DNA from: Acanthochromis polyacanthus
Lineage: Eukaryota; Chordata; Actinopteri; Pomacentridae
NCBI RefSeq assembly: GCF_021347895.1
Contig: NC_067121.1
Span: 15,263,962-15,327,961, forward strand
Reading direction: 5' to 3'
Length of the DNA stretch: 64,000 nt
Every line of letters begins with the position of its first letter. Position 1 is the stretch's first letter. A model generated the notes under the pieces. It had not been told where the DNA came from. It searched no databases and was given only the letters and a program-made list of their open reading frames with translations. Positions 49,926 through 60,489 of this stretch are shown here, one piece after another. The translations under genes were made by a program, and so were the position numbers.

Positions 49926-50117
49926 TAAGATACCTCTGAATAAGTTGATCATGATGCTGACTCTCAAACTCTGTAACTAGCAAAGAAATTCGGGCCTTCC
50001 TGATCTGGTTTATCTGGGTCCTGGCGGCAATGGACTGCTCATGCTGAAGAACTTCTACTCTGGCCTTTTCCTCTGGAGTCAGCCCATTTCTCACACAGAT
50101 GTGATTAAGAAGCCCTC
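49926..50117 (-). CDS. Unassigned exon inside the 2462-bp element
   Basis: A minus-strand open exon lies between an acceptor (tgctacag) and a donor (cagag|gtatct). It encodes about 63 residues: GLLNHICVRNGLTPEEKARV, EVLQHEQSIAARTQINQIRK, ARISLLVTEFESQHHDQLIQ. The sequence is charged and strongly helical, probably a coiled coil, with no Cys/His metal motif or DDE element. I do not recognise the family. It could be a transposase exon, an exon captured from a host gene or a chance frame. Clean splice sites and unbiased composition favour a true exon. The CG-rich block upstream on the same strand (50840-51130) could serve as its promoter. Confidence 0.45.
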
Positions 50118-50839
50118 TGTAGCACATAACCACACATACACATGTTAGTAACTGCTCATTTGATACACCTCAATAATCTGTGTGATTAGCTTAAATCATT
50201 TGATTTTCAATTTGAACTGACACACATTTTGTTCGTTTTTGGTAAGGGGAAAAAATTTATTCACTGTATAATTTGTTCAGTCGGCTTTCAATTTAAATAT
50301 TTTTATTTTTATCTATATTTTGGGAAGAAAAAACGGTGAAAAGCAGGCTAAGAACATTCTTATTTAACTATCTATCCATTATTCATTTCACACAACCCAT
50401 ACGTTCATTCTGTTCTTACTAACAATATTTGCTTAAGATTGGAGAGTTTTTGTTTGTGGCTAGACATCATTCGGATGCATAAGGTCAGAAAATCTGCTGA
50501 GAGCTATTTAACTCATTATTACAAACATCCTATATGTCCTCAAATAAAAAAGGTTAATATCACCTAAGCTACATTCAGTTTGTGCATATTTAACTAAACA
50601 GATGTTCTGAGGAGAATAATGGGACAAATCCATATGGCTTGAGCTTTGATTTTTTTTCCCTTTCAAAATAAAATCCAGCAAACTAAAAAGCTGTTTCCTT
50701 TTTTCCTTTTGCCGTTGTAAAACACATAGAAAATGTTTAAAGATTAAGAAATCAAACAAAATCAACAACTTCTGTTTTTGTTACTTTTTTAATTCAGTAC
50801 CTAAGCCCGTTTGTTTTTATTTTATGGCGAAACCATGGG

Positions 50840-51130
50840 GACTGTGGGGCGTGCACGCGCATCGCCACTGACGCACTTACGCCAATGGGGCGAGTCAACA
50901 CACCGCGGCTCAGGGATCGCGGCAGCGGCAGCGGCTGCTCTCTGTCAATCAGCAGAGAAACATCCTCTCTCCTCTGTCACACAAAGTCTGAGCAAACTTT
51001 AGTATCTGCGTCTTTGGGCTAAACACAAGCTCCAACGCTATTGACCAGTGATCAGCTGCTCGATTCTTCACCGCACCACTCACAGATTGGAGCTCCGTGC
51101 GCTCTGGAGAGACCAGGCAGCCACAGGGCT
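50840..51130. promoter_or_regulatory. CG-rich block inside the 2462-bp element
   Basis: CG dinucleotides and GC content rise sharply relative to flanking DNA (gggcgtgcacgcgcatcgcc, cacaccgcggctcagggatc, gcggcagcggcagcgg). This is typical of an unmethylated promoter or of a GC-rich transposon subterminal region. No transcript evidence exists in the sequence itself. Confidence 0.3.
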
Positions 51131-51600
51131 GGGACACGTGTGGAATGGGTATACAGTCCAAGCAGAAATAAAATAAATAATATGCAATATATATCAATGT
51201 GTTTCCAGTAATTCCCTTTAAATATAATTACAAAAAACACCAACAAATATTGCAAATTTGGATTTTGTTTGTGGGATACTGTTATTTCTTATCAGTGGCT
51301 CAGCAGCACTGACGATGCCGAAGCAAGAGGGCGCAGCATATCGTGCGCCCAGCAGTCGATGCGCACTCGCAGTTAGAAAACTGTAATTGGATAAAAGTTC
51401 TATCAGAAAGTCGCATGCCTGGACAGAAAGTGTATAATTTTTAATGTAGGATTTGGAGTTTGATTGATTAAAGCGGAGCAACTGAATGCACAATGACGCA
51501 CATGCTTGGAGCCTTCGGGACGGAGATGGATGAAATTTTTTAAATGGTACATTTCCATGGGCCGGAAATCCGGCGCGACGCCGGAAAACTTTAAGCCCTG

Positions 51601-52890
51601 CATCAGACATATATGGAAACTACTGAATAAAATTACTAGAAACAGAGCTGGGAAAAAAGGATATCCAAATTATTTCGTAACCCCAAAAAATGAGATTATA
51701 AATGATATGACTTCGGCCTCAAAGGAATTTAATGAATATTTTGTCACTGTTGGTCCTGCTTTAGCAAGAGACATTATAAGTTCAAGTGACAGAAATGAGG
51801 TCGAAAGTAAAAATTTAAAGTTACTGAAACCATGTTTTTAAAAGGAACAAATGAAAAAGAAATTATTGATATTGTGAAAAGTTTTAAGGGTAAGAAATCT
51901 ACAGATTGTGATGGTATTGAAATGTCATTGGTTAAGCAAATAATTGATTGTGTGGTAAAATCCTTTATGCATATATGTAACCAATCCCTGAAAACTGGTG
52001 TTTTTCCATGGAAAATGAAAACAGCAAAAGTCATACTCTGTTATAAGGCAGGAGATTGTCACATTCTCTCCAACTATAGACCAGTTTCTTTGCTTTCACA
52101 ATTTTCAAAAATAATGTAAAACATATTTAAGTAAGACTTCATGACTTCATCACTAAACATAACATACTTTATGATGAACAATATGGATTTAGGAGAAACA
52201 GGACTACCTCAATGGCACTCATGGAATTTGTGGTAGAGATATCAACTGCTGTAGAAAAACGGAAATATGCAGTGGGAGTGTTCTTAGATTTAAAAAAGGC
52301 TTTTGATACGGTTGATCACAACCTGTTAATAATAAAACTGCAGAAATATGGGATACGGGGACTAGCACTTGCATGGATTATTAGTTATTTGAATAACAGA
52401 AATCAGTATGTACAGATAGGCTCGGCAAAATCACAACTTTTAGGAGTAAAGTGTGGGGTTCCTCAGGTCTCAGTATTGGGGCCATTGTTGTTTATTTTAT
52501 ATATCAATAATATCTGTGAAGCCTCTGGTTCATTAAAAGTTACATTATTTGCTGATGACACTAATTTGTTCTGTTGTGGGGACAATTTGGAAAAACTTTT
52601 GGATGAAGTAGGTGAGCTAAAAAAATTGAAGAGTTGGTTTGACTCAAATAAATTAACATTAAATTTAGCCAAAACAAAATTTATAGTATTTGGAAACCGT
52701 CCGACCTACTCAACCAAAAAACTCATAAAAAATTATGTAGAGATCGAAAGAGTATCTGAAATCAAATTTCTTGGTGTTATAATAGATGAGAAACTGAGCT
52801 GGAAATCACACATTAACTATACCAGGGGTCGGCAACCCGCGGCTCCGGAGCCGCATGCGGCTCTTTCAGCCCTCTGTTGTGGCTCCCTGT
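51601..52890 (+). pseudogene. LINE ORF2, reverse-transcriptase domain
   Basis: The LINE resumes at 51607 (IWKLLNKITRNRAGKKGYPN), then KGKKSTDCDGIEMSLVK, SNYRPVSLLSQFSKI, and after a stop/frameshift near 52117, the catalytic palm: VGVFLDLKKAFDTVDHNLLI (first Asp), GVPQVSVLGPLLFILYINNI and FADDTNLF (catalytic Asp pair). The GVPQ-G-SVLGP motif has V in place of G. The frame runs into the hAT insertion at 52823. This is typical jockey/CR1-type RT. Confidence 0.85.
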
Positions 52891-53666
52891 AACTTTGGAA
52901 AATAAATTGTTCTGCCTTTCAGGCGCGTTTCAATGCATTTTAATGTAGAGTTTTATTGTGAAATTACCGCTCTTATTTTGCCGTGTCACTCCACCGGATG
53001 TGTTGCTGGGGTTTTCCCCTGTGACATGAGAGCGCAAATTGATGCAGAGAAACAACACGGAGCTTCAGATTCCCAGACGTTTCATGCCTTTTTTTATTTT
53101 ACTCCTGGAGAAGCAACACCTGTAGTTTCACATCGTTTTGTACTCAAGAATGGTAAGCCTGTATATTAAAGCTCCACTCCAAGAAAGACACGTCTTTGAG
53201 GCAAAAGTGCTCATGATAGGGTAATACACGTTACTCGCAAGAACACGGCAGCAGGTCAGAGAGTCAGAGTGTCGTCTTGGAAAATAGGGCAGCGACTTAC
53301 CGGAGAAAAGTTATTAGCTTAGGATAAATAGATTTTACAAGTTAAATAGACATTCACAAAATATTGATTTCTAGCTAACATTACGTAACATATGAGGTCC
53401 AGGAGCAAAAATGACATTAACCAAGTAAGATAAATATTAGTGGAAGGACACAATTAAAAAAAGGAATCTATCTAATTAGAGGCTTTGTAATTAATTAATC
53501 ACGACTGATTAACAAAGGTATAGAGGTAAAAAAAAAAAAAAAAAGCCATATATGCAGTGTTGTCTTCATTTTAAATGCCAAAAGGATTTTGCGGCTCCCG
53601 GTGTTTTCTTTTCTGTGGGAAAAGGGTCGAAATGGCTCTTTGAGTGTTAAAGGTTGCCGACCCCTG
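52823..53666. mobile_element. hAT-type non-autonomous element (844 bp), 8-bp TSD
   Basis: The ends caggggtcggcaacc and ggttgccgacccctg are classic hAT termini. The 8-bp aactatac flanks both sides (52815-52822 and 53667-53674). Internal phrases such as gcggctctttcagccctc are common in this fish family. A short frame at 52933-53169 is a possible transposase relic. The LINE frame continues immediately after the second TSD copy. Confidence 0.92.
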
Positions 53667-53674
53667 AACTATAC

Positions 53675-53970
53675 CAAAGGGAAAATAGCAAAATCAGTGG
53701 CAATTTTACATAAAGTCAAATATTTCCTAAATAAATCTTCATTATACATTTTGTACTGCTCCTTCATACTCCTGTACATGAATTACTGTGTGGAGGTTTG
53801 GGGGAACAAATACAAAACAAATACACAGCCTGTATTTATCCTACAGAAAAGAGCAATAAGAATTTTGAACAAATCCACATATAGAGAACCAACAAACCAA
53901 CTCTTCATCAAATTTAATATATTAAAATTTAAGGATCTGGTCAACTATAAAATAATCCATGTTATGTATA
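53675..53970 (+). pseudogene. LINE ORF2, post-RT segment
   Basis: The frame reads YTKGKIAKSVAILHKVKYFL, LYILYCSFILLYMNYCVEVW and QKRAIRILNKSTYREPTNQL, the conserved C-terminal thumb-side region found after the RT in jockey/CR1 LINEs. It is cut by the Tc1 element at 53971 and resumes beyond it. Confidence 0.75.
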
Positions 53971-55598
53971 CAGTGCCTTGCGAAAGTATTCGGCCCCCCT
54001 GAACTTTTCAACCTTTCGCCACATTTCAGGCTTCAAACATAAAGATATAAAATTTTAATTTTTTGTCAAGAATCAACAACAATTGGGACACAATCGTGAA
54101 GTGGAACGAAATTTATTGGATATTTTATACTTTAACAAATAAAAAACTGAAAAGTGAGGTGTGCAATATTATTCGGCCCCTTTACTTTCAGTGCAGCAAA
54201 CTCACTCCAGAAGTTCAGTGAGGATCTCTGAATGATCTAGTGTTGTCCTAAATTACTGATGATGATAAATAGAATCCACCTGTGTGTAATCAAGTCTCCG
54301 TATAAATGCACCTGCTCTGTGATAGTCTCAGGGTTCTGTTTAAAGTGCAGAGAGCATCATGAAGACCAAGGAACACACCAGGCAGGTCCCAGATACTGTT
54401 GTGGAGAAGTTTAAAGCCGGATTTGGATACAAAAAGATTTCCCAAGCTTTAAACATCTCAAGGAGCACTGTGCAAGCAATCATATTGAAATGGAAGGACT
54501 ATCAGACCACTGCAAATCTACCAAGACCCGGCCGTCCCTCTAAACTTTCACCTCGAACAAGGAGAAGACTGATCAGAGACGCAGCCAAGAGGCCCATGAT
54601 CACTCTGGATGAACTTCAGAGATCTACAGCTGAGGTGGGAGAGTCTGTCCATAGGACAACAATCAGTCGTACACTGCACAAATCTAGCCTTTATGGAAGA
54701 GTGGCAAGAAGAAAGCCATTTGTCAAAGATATCCATAAAAAGTCTCGTTTGAAGTTTGCCACAAGCCACCTGGGAGACACACCAAACATGTGGAAGAAGG
54801 TGCTCTGGTCAGATGAAACCAAAATGGAACTTTTTGGCCACAATGCAAAACGATATGTTTGGCGTAAAAGCAACACAGCTCATCACCCTGAACACACCAT
54901 CCCCACTGTCAAACATGGTGGTGGCAGCCTCATGGTTTGGGCCTGCTTTTCTTCAGCAGGGACAGGGAAGATGGTTAAAATTGATGGGAAGATGAATGGA
55001 GCCAAATATAGGACCATTCTGGAAGAAAACCTGTTGGAGTCTGCAAAAGGCCTTGAGACGAGGACGGAGATTTATCTTCCAACAGGACAATGATCCATAA
55101 CATAAAGCCAAATCTACAATGGAATGGTTCACAAATAAACGTATCCAGGTGTTAGAATGGCCAAGTCAAAGTCCAGACCTGAATCAAATCGAGAATCTGT
55201 GGGTAGAGCTGAAGACTGCTGTTCACAAACGCTCTCCATCCAACCTCACTGAGCTCGAGCTGTTTTGCAAGGAAGAATGGGCAAGAATTTCAGTCTCTCG
55301 ATGTGCAAAACTGATAGAGACATACCCCAAGCGACTTGCAACTGTAATGGCAGCAAAAGGTGGCGCTACAAAGTATTAATGCAAGGGGGCCGAACAATAT
55401 TGCACACCCCACTTTTCAGGTTTTTATTTGTTAAAAAAGTTTAAAATATCCAATAAATTTCGTTCCACTTCACGATTGTGTCCCACTTGTTGTTGATTCT
55501 TGACAAAAAATTAATATTTTATATCTTTATGTTTGAAGCCTGAAATGTGGTGAAAGGTTGAAAAGTTCAAAGGGGCCGAATACTTTCACAAGGCACTG
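53971..55598 (+). mobile_element. Tc1-type transposon (1628 bp), TA TSD, nearly complete
   Basis: The ends cagtgccttgcgaaagtatt and inverse are flanked by TA at 53969-53970 and 55599-55600. The inverted repeats are about 200 bp and closely matched. The plus-strand transposase is almost complete. This is the best preserved Tc1 copy in the window and probably one of the youngest insertions. Confidence 0.95.
54359..55379 (+). pseudogene. Tc1-type transposase, one frameshift and one stop
   Basis: Frame 54359-55093 opens MKTKEHTRQVPDTVVEKFKA (paired HTH), then GRPSKLSPRTRRRL, the GRVARRKP linker, LWSDETKMELFG (first Asp of DDE) and HGGGSLMVWACF. A one-base shift near 55060 puts the next part, with the second Asp region, into another frame. 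That frame meets a TAA at about 55093 and resumes at 55119 with EWPSQSPDLNQIENLW (last acidic residue in IENLW) through ATKY at the end. Apart from these two lesions the length (about 340 aa) matches functional Tc1 transposases. Confidence 0.92.
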
Positions 55599-55691
55599 TA
55601 AAGTTAAAAACCAGGAGTTACCAAATAGTATTCAAAGGTTTTTTTCTACTGAGAGAGGGCAAACATCATCTCAGAGGATTTTTTATGTTAA

Positions 55692-56555
55692 CCCTTGCCA
55701 CCCGAAAAAACGCTCTGGAGCGTTTTCTTGTTGCGTCGCGGTAATCAAAACAAAGCAGGAAAATGAAGGGTCGGCGAGTCTCCCTTTAAACGTGTGCTGA
55801 AAGTACAGATTTTGAACTTTCTACCAGTTTTTGAATCATGTTGATCGGCCAAGTAAAACCAGAGATATGATCAATAATAAACGCCACATTTTTTACCGAA
55901 CTTCACCGGAGCTATTTCCAGCGTCTTTTATGCACGGCGAAACTTTGAACTTTGGACTCAGCGGAGAGTCCTCTCTGCTGAAAGCATCTGGCGAGAAACA
56001 CAGACCTTTGGAGTTATGCTTGGTGTAGGAAGGAAAATGTGGACCAGATTTTCACAAACCTGGCGTTCTCTGGAGTAATAACGCGAACTGGATTTCCCCA
56101 AAGGTGACTCAGAAACTTGGAGCTGACAGAGACGCTCTGACGGGGAGCGGCCGCACAGACACGCCCCCAGTCTCTGTGTTCATAGTAAGAGAGTGGAATA
56201 TTCTACAAATAGACAGAGGAGAGATGGCCAAAGTGCAGATTTGGAACTTTCTATCATTTTAAAAAAATTTTTTTTTTAGTCAGGTGATAGTTATCACTCT
56301 TTGGGAGAGCAGCACATCCTTCACTGGCTTTGGCCACAGATCACTCTCTCTGCTCGACACCAAAAATGCACAGAAAATTAAGATTTTGTTTCAGATGTAT
56401 TATATTACTACTACTACTAATACTACTACTAATAATAAAATAATAATAACAATAATTATAATAAAATAAAATGATAATAAAACAACAATAATAACATTCA
56501 TAACTAGAAAAGCACTCGGAGAGCGCATACCTCCGCCATGCCGTTTGTTTGTCCA

Positions 56556-56589
<34 letters not shown>

Positions 56590-57378
56590 TGTCTGTCTGT
56601 TAACAGCATAACTCAAAAAGTCATGGACGGATTTTCACCAAATTTTTACAGGATGTCCGGAAGAGCAAGAGTATAAATCGATTAGATTTTGGAGGTGATC
56701 CGAATCACCGTCTGGATCCAGGAATTTTTTGAAGGTCGAAGGACAATTGAGGGATGGTCGGGTGACCTGGCGGCCATCTCTCAATTGTTTTACATAACCT
56801 CCTGGCGGAGGTAATAAACATATTCTAGCAATGGAGAACACCAGGACTCTGGATTCTCCCTATGGTCCTAAAGACTGTTTCTATTGTTTTTGTCATTGTT
56901 GAGATTGCGGTGGACAGAAAAAGCTTTTTGGAATGGTACAAATTCATTTATGTAAAATTTTATTGTGACTCCTCATGATTTTGTAAATAGTTGTGCAAAA
57001 ACGCCTAAAAAAATTCCTGCATTTTAGTGCAAATAGTGGTATATAACTGTGTTAACTGCTAAATTTGTACATTATTTTATGACAAACAATTTATATTTAC
57101 ATTATAAGTTCTGAAAAAGATTCATTACACATGTTTATGGTGTCCACAGCAAAAAAATCTAACTTTTTTCTACTCGGACTTTGTATTTTTTCTGCTATTT
57201 TAGGTCAAGTGTGTCCATACATTATATCAAAATGTCTAAATTATAGAATCACACAGGTGAGGTTGTGCTGAAAAAAAAGATACCAAGCAAAGCAAGATCA
57301 ACAGCTTTTAAGGTGAAATATAAAGGTAAAATCAGAATTTGTCAAAAACGGACCTAAACCCCCCCAAGGCCCCAAGGG
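55692..57378. mobile_element. piggyBac-like non-autonomous element (1687 bp), TTAA TSD
   Basis: CCCTTG ends abut TTAA at both sides (55688-55691 and 57379-57382), as in piggyBac. There is no complete transposase. It contains another repeat (56500-56825) with agcactcggagagcgcatacctccgcc and a terminal ggcggaggt, a (gt)n run at 56561-56588, and at 56400-56480 an (ata)n-like tract. The LINE 3' region continues after the right TTAA. Confidence 0.75.
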
Positions 57379-57800
57379 TTAAAAAAACCAGTTAGAACCA
57401 ATGTGAAACTTCACTGTGTCTCAATAAAAGGAGTTACATTATGGAACAGCTGCAGTGATGAACTGAAATCATGTAAAACAATAGGGGGGTTAAAATATAT
57501 CTTTAAAACTGAAATATTAAACAGATACAGAATAGAAAAAAAAGGTAAAATCAGTAACATCAGGGGTGTTGTGTATTCTGTGATGTCATTTTTGTTTTGG
57601 TTTTGAATTTTACGCTGTTTTTTTTTGACTATGCTGTTGTTTTGTTGGTAACTAAATGACTGGGTATGACCTGAACAATGCTTCAGGGTGAATTTAAGTA
57701 ATACATTTTGATAAGGAATAAGGGGTGGGACTAGATAAGTTGTTTTTTACTTCTTCCTACACCCTTTTTGAACAGAATCTGGTTTAAATGCTGTTATAGA
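57379..57800 (+). pseudogene. LINE ORF2 C-terminus and 3' UTR
   Basis: The frame from about 57390 reads VKLHCVSIKGVTLWNSCSDE, then LKSCKTIGGLKYIFKTEILN, and stops at 57606. The W-N-xL-P-like block is the standard C-terminal end in jockey/CR1-group LINEs. A pyrimidine-rich 3' UTR with cttcttcctacaccctttttgaac follows to about 57800. Confidence 0.7.
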
Positions 57801-57931
57801 TACAGGGTGGGGAAGCAAAAATGTCCTATTGAAAAATTTGAATGTCCTGCACAAACGGTGAGGGTAATCAAAACAATAATTAAAATCAAAGTTCCTTACC
57901 TTTAACCAATCTTTTTAGTATTTGTCAGACC

Positions 57932-58400
57932 TTGGTGCATTGTGAAGTGAGCAAGCAACAAGCAAAGCTCAATAGGTTTTGTGATCTCCTGGATGCCCAA
58001 ATCCCACAGAAGGACATTGCCAAGATTGTTGGCATCAGTGAGAGGACCATTCGCCGCATCCAGCATGCCAGACAATCCAGTTTGGGCACCAAGAGATCTC
58101 CAGATGGTCCTGGGAGTCTTGGGCTCAGATGGCAATAAGATGCCACCCAACTTCTTCAAGCCAGATCAGAAAATTGGGGCTGATGTATACTACAAAGTTC
58201 TGACATACACCGTTTTGCCCTGGCTGAAGGCCACCTACCCTGACAACAACTATGTGTGACAGCAAGATGGGGCTCCTGCTCACACATCAATCAAGGTCCA
58301 AAAGTTCTGTGAGTAGAATATGGCGAACTTCTGGCCCAAAGGCATTTGGCCCCCGAGCTCACCTGATCTAAACCCCCTGGATTTTTTCTGATGGGGCGCT
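57932..58400 (+). pseudogene. mariner/Tc1-group transposase remnant
   Basis: The N-terminal frame at 57932-58138 has an HTH (AKLNRFCDLLDAQIPQKDIA, VGISERTIRRIQHAR). After a deletion and shift, 58140-58395 encodes PDQKIGADVYYKVLTYTVLP, a QQDGAPAHTS block (second catalytic Asp) and SSPDLNPLDFF. Stops interrupt it. The last portion (ATPHANM-like, EWEAYPKEAIRRACASFR) lies beyond the L2 insertion at 59816-59960. Confidence 0.75.
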
Positions 58401-58404
58401 ATTG

Positions 58405-59815
58405 AGTTGAGGACTAATTGTTGCTGCCCAGCTTCAGTCCTTCCTGTCCACTCACTCTCACTATGAAACTTTTCAGTCAGGTTTCCGTAAGCATCACAGC
58501 ACTGAGACCGCCCTCCTGCGTGTTGTGAATAATCTCCTCCTGTCTGCAGACAAGGGCTCAGTCAGTGTCCTCCTGCTCCTGGACCTGACTGCAGCCTTCG
58601 ACACGGTCAACCACTCCATCCTCATCTCCCGTCTCTCCTCCGTCGGTATTTCTGATTTGGCTCTTCAGTGGATAACGTCATATCTCACCAATAGAAAACA
58701 GTTTGTCACCCTCGGTCCTCACAAATCCTCCACCTTACCGGTCACATGTGGTGTTCCCCAGGGTTCAGTTCTTGCTCCGTTACTTTTCCTCATTTACATT
58801 CTTCCCATTGGTCACATCATCCGCAAACATGGTCTCAATTTTCACTGTTACGCTGACGATATCCAGCTGTATCTCAGCTTCAAATCCCCCACTGACTTCC
58901 CCCATCAAAAACTCTGTTTCTCTGATCTCAAATCCTGGCTTCATCATAACTTTCTCAAACTTAACTCTGATAAAACAGAAATCATTCTTATTGGATCCAA
59001 GTCACCCCTTAATAAATTTTCCCACTTCTCTTTCTCCATTGACACTGTCCCTCTTACACCCACTTCAACTGTTAAAAACCTTGGCATACTTTTCGACTCC
59101 ACCCTCAGTTTTCAACCTCACATAAAGCAGCTGTCTAAGACTGCCTTTTTTCACCTCCGCAATATCGCTTGCCTCCACCCTTTCCTCACTGACACTGATG
59201 CACAAACTCTGGTTCACTCCTTCATCATGTCCCGTATAGATTGTTGTAATTCCTTGTTCCTTGGTCTCCCAGCATCATCCCTACAGAAACTTCAGTACAT
59301 CCAGAACTCAGCAGCTCGTGTCCTCACTCACACCAGCCGCTCCTCTCACATCACTCCCATCCTTCGTCCATCCTTCGTCAATTTCACTGGCTCCCCGTTC
59401 AGTCCCGCATCATATTCAAAACTCTCCTTCTCACTTTCAAAGCTCTCCATAATCTGGCCCCTCCGTACCTCAATGAACTTCTGACCCCCTACTCACCCTC
59501 TCGCTCTCTCCGGTCCTCCAGCTCCAACTTCCTCTCCATCCCTCAAACCAAACTCTCCACCGGGGGGGGGGGGGGGGGGGGGGGGGGTGTCCTTTCAGTG
59601 CTGTTGCCCCGAAGCTCTGGAACTCACTCCACCAATCCCTCCGTGATTGTCACTCCTTCTCTACTTTCAAATCTCTGCTCAAAACTCATCTTTTCAATAA
59701 TCATTTTGCCTCTTCCTCCTTGTAGTTTGTTTGTTTTGTTGTTCTCTTTGTTTATGTAAAGCGACCTTGGGCTTGTGAAAGGCGCTATATAAATTGAACA
59801 TATTATTATTATTAA
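58405..59815 (+). mobile_element. L2-like LINE, 5'-truncated, inside the mariner element
   Basis: It starts in the RT domain and ends with the L2-type tail ggcgctatataaattgaacat followed by (att)n. No TSD was found, as usual for L2. A 26-bp run of G (59562-59587) interrupts the region just after the ORF. The same family gave the fragment at 15613-15850. Confidence 0.85.
58525..59484 (+). pseudogene. L2-like reverse transcriptase fragment
   Basis: This 319-codon frame contains VSVLLLLDLTAAFDTVNHSI (first catalytic Asp), GVPQGSVLAPLLFLIYILPI and FHCYADDIQLYLS (catalytic Asp pair). Next come LNSDKTEIILIGSK and RIDCCNSLFLGLP. A frame with GFRKHHSTETALLRVVNNLL extends it upstream. Motifs are intact but the endonuclease is missing, and the tail region shifts frame after 59400. 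This is a typical 5'-truncated copy. Confidence 0.85.
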
Positions 59816-60092
59816 TGCCACCCCTCATGCCAATATGGATTAACTTAAGGCTGCATTCTCCAGGGAATGGGAGGCCTACCCCAAGGAGGCTATCAGGAGG
59901 GCCTGTGCCTCTTTCAGAGGCTGTATCGAGGCCTTCATCATGGCTGATGGAGGACGTATTGAATAAACATGTTCTGAAAGCTTTAAATTTGTGTTCTTCA
60001 AGAAATAAGTTCAAAATTCCAAAGAATAAAAAAGTTATACCCATTTATAGTTGTTTTTACCTGACAGAACATTTTTGCTTCCCCACCCTGTA

Positions 60093-60489
60093 AGGACACA
60101 GTTGAGACTTACTGGGATTTTGGTATGCAAACTCTCAAAAGCTTAAGAGCCAAGGTGAATGATGTAACTCTTGAAAATCTTCTCAACTCTAAAAATAATC
60201 TCTTGTTTTCTTTTGTGAACATTTATTCAGAAATTGTCTGCTAACATCAATGTATACCGAAAGGACAATGAGGAAAATGGTGGATATCAATGAAAGCTAA
60301 GTCTGATCATGGAGTAAATACATTCAAAATCCATAGAATTAATGCTGGTTTGTAAGAAAGGCATTAAGAACAGAAACTTGAAGTTGCTTCCAAATGTTTG
60401 GAATGTAGTGTATCTATAAGATCGTTTTCTTTGTTCCGGATGTGCAACAGTGAAGAATAAACACAAGATAAACACGCTCCGCTTAAAAC
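60093..60489. other. Non-coding DNA, nothing recognised
   Basis: AT-rich; a phrase gcttccaaatgtttggaatgtagtgta (60388-60414) resembles the end of Tc1-like MITEs but is not conclusive. Confidence 0.35.

Larger units (their letters stand above)
49139..51600. mobile_element. 2462-bp TIR element of unknown superfamily with a spliced exon and a CpG-rich block
   Basis: The 13-bp ends cagggcttaaagt and inverse are flanked by catcag at 49133-49138 and 51601-51606. The LINE protein is cleanly interrupted here. The element contains an unassigned minus-strand exon (49926-50117), a CG-rich block (50840-51130) and a second GC-rich end (51300-51590). CAGGGC ends recall hAT, but the TSD is 6 bp rather than 8, so the superfamily is left open. 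Confidence 0.75.
45950..57800 (+). mobile_element. Jockey/CR1-type LINE of about 4.2 kb, split by five later insertions
   Basis: One plus-strand retrotransposon can be followed through gaps: a 5' region with three about 50-bp GC-rich units (45956-46115), ORF1 (46122-46691), endonuclease (46874-47865, resuming 48784-49138), RT (51601-52822), C-terminal region (53667-53970, 55599-55691, 57379-57606) and 3' UTR to about 57800. Each gap is a separate TIR element with its own TSD, and the protein resumes after each one. The LINE lies antisense to insr in presumed intron 8. Exact clade is not fixed. Confidence 0.8.
57803..60090 (+). mobile_element. mariner-type transposon carrying an L2 insertion, TA TSD
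   Basis: The ends cagggtggggaagcaaaaatg and inverse are flanked by TA at 57801-57802 and 60091-60092. Transposase fragments lie on both sides of an L2-like LINE (58405-59815). Without the LINE it would be about 0.9 kb, so it was already internally deleted. Confidence 0.85.

Noticed and set aside
49918..50133. Upstream exon of insr or of a neighbouring host gene
   Set aside because: The residues do not match any insr domain, and the exon is inside a TIR element that interrupts a LINE. At most it is a captured or transposon exon.
52933..53169. Independent small gene in the hAT element
   Set aside because: Short frame without motifs inside an 844-bp non-autonomous hAT copy; at best a transposase relic.
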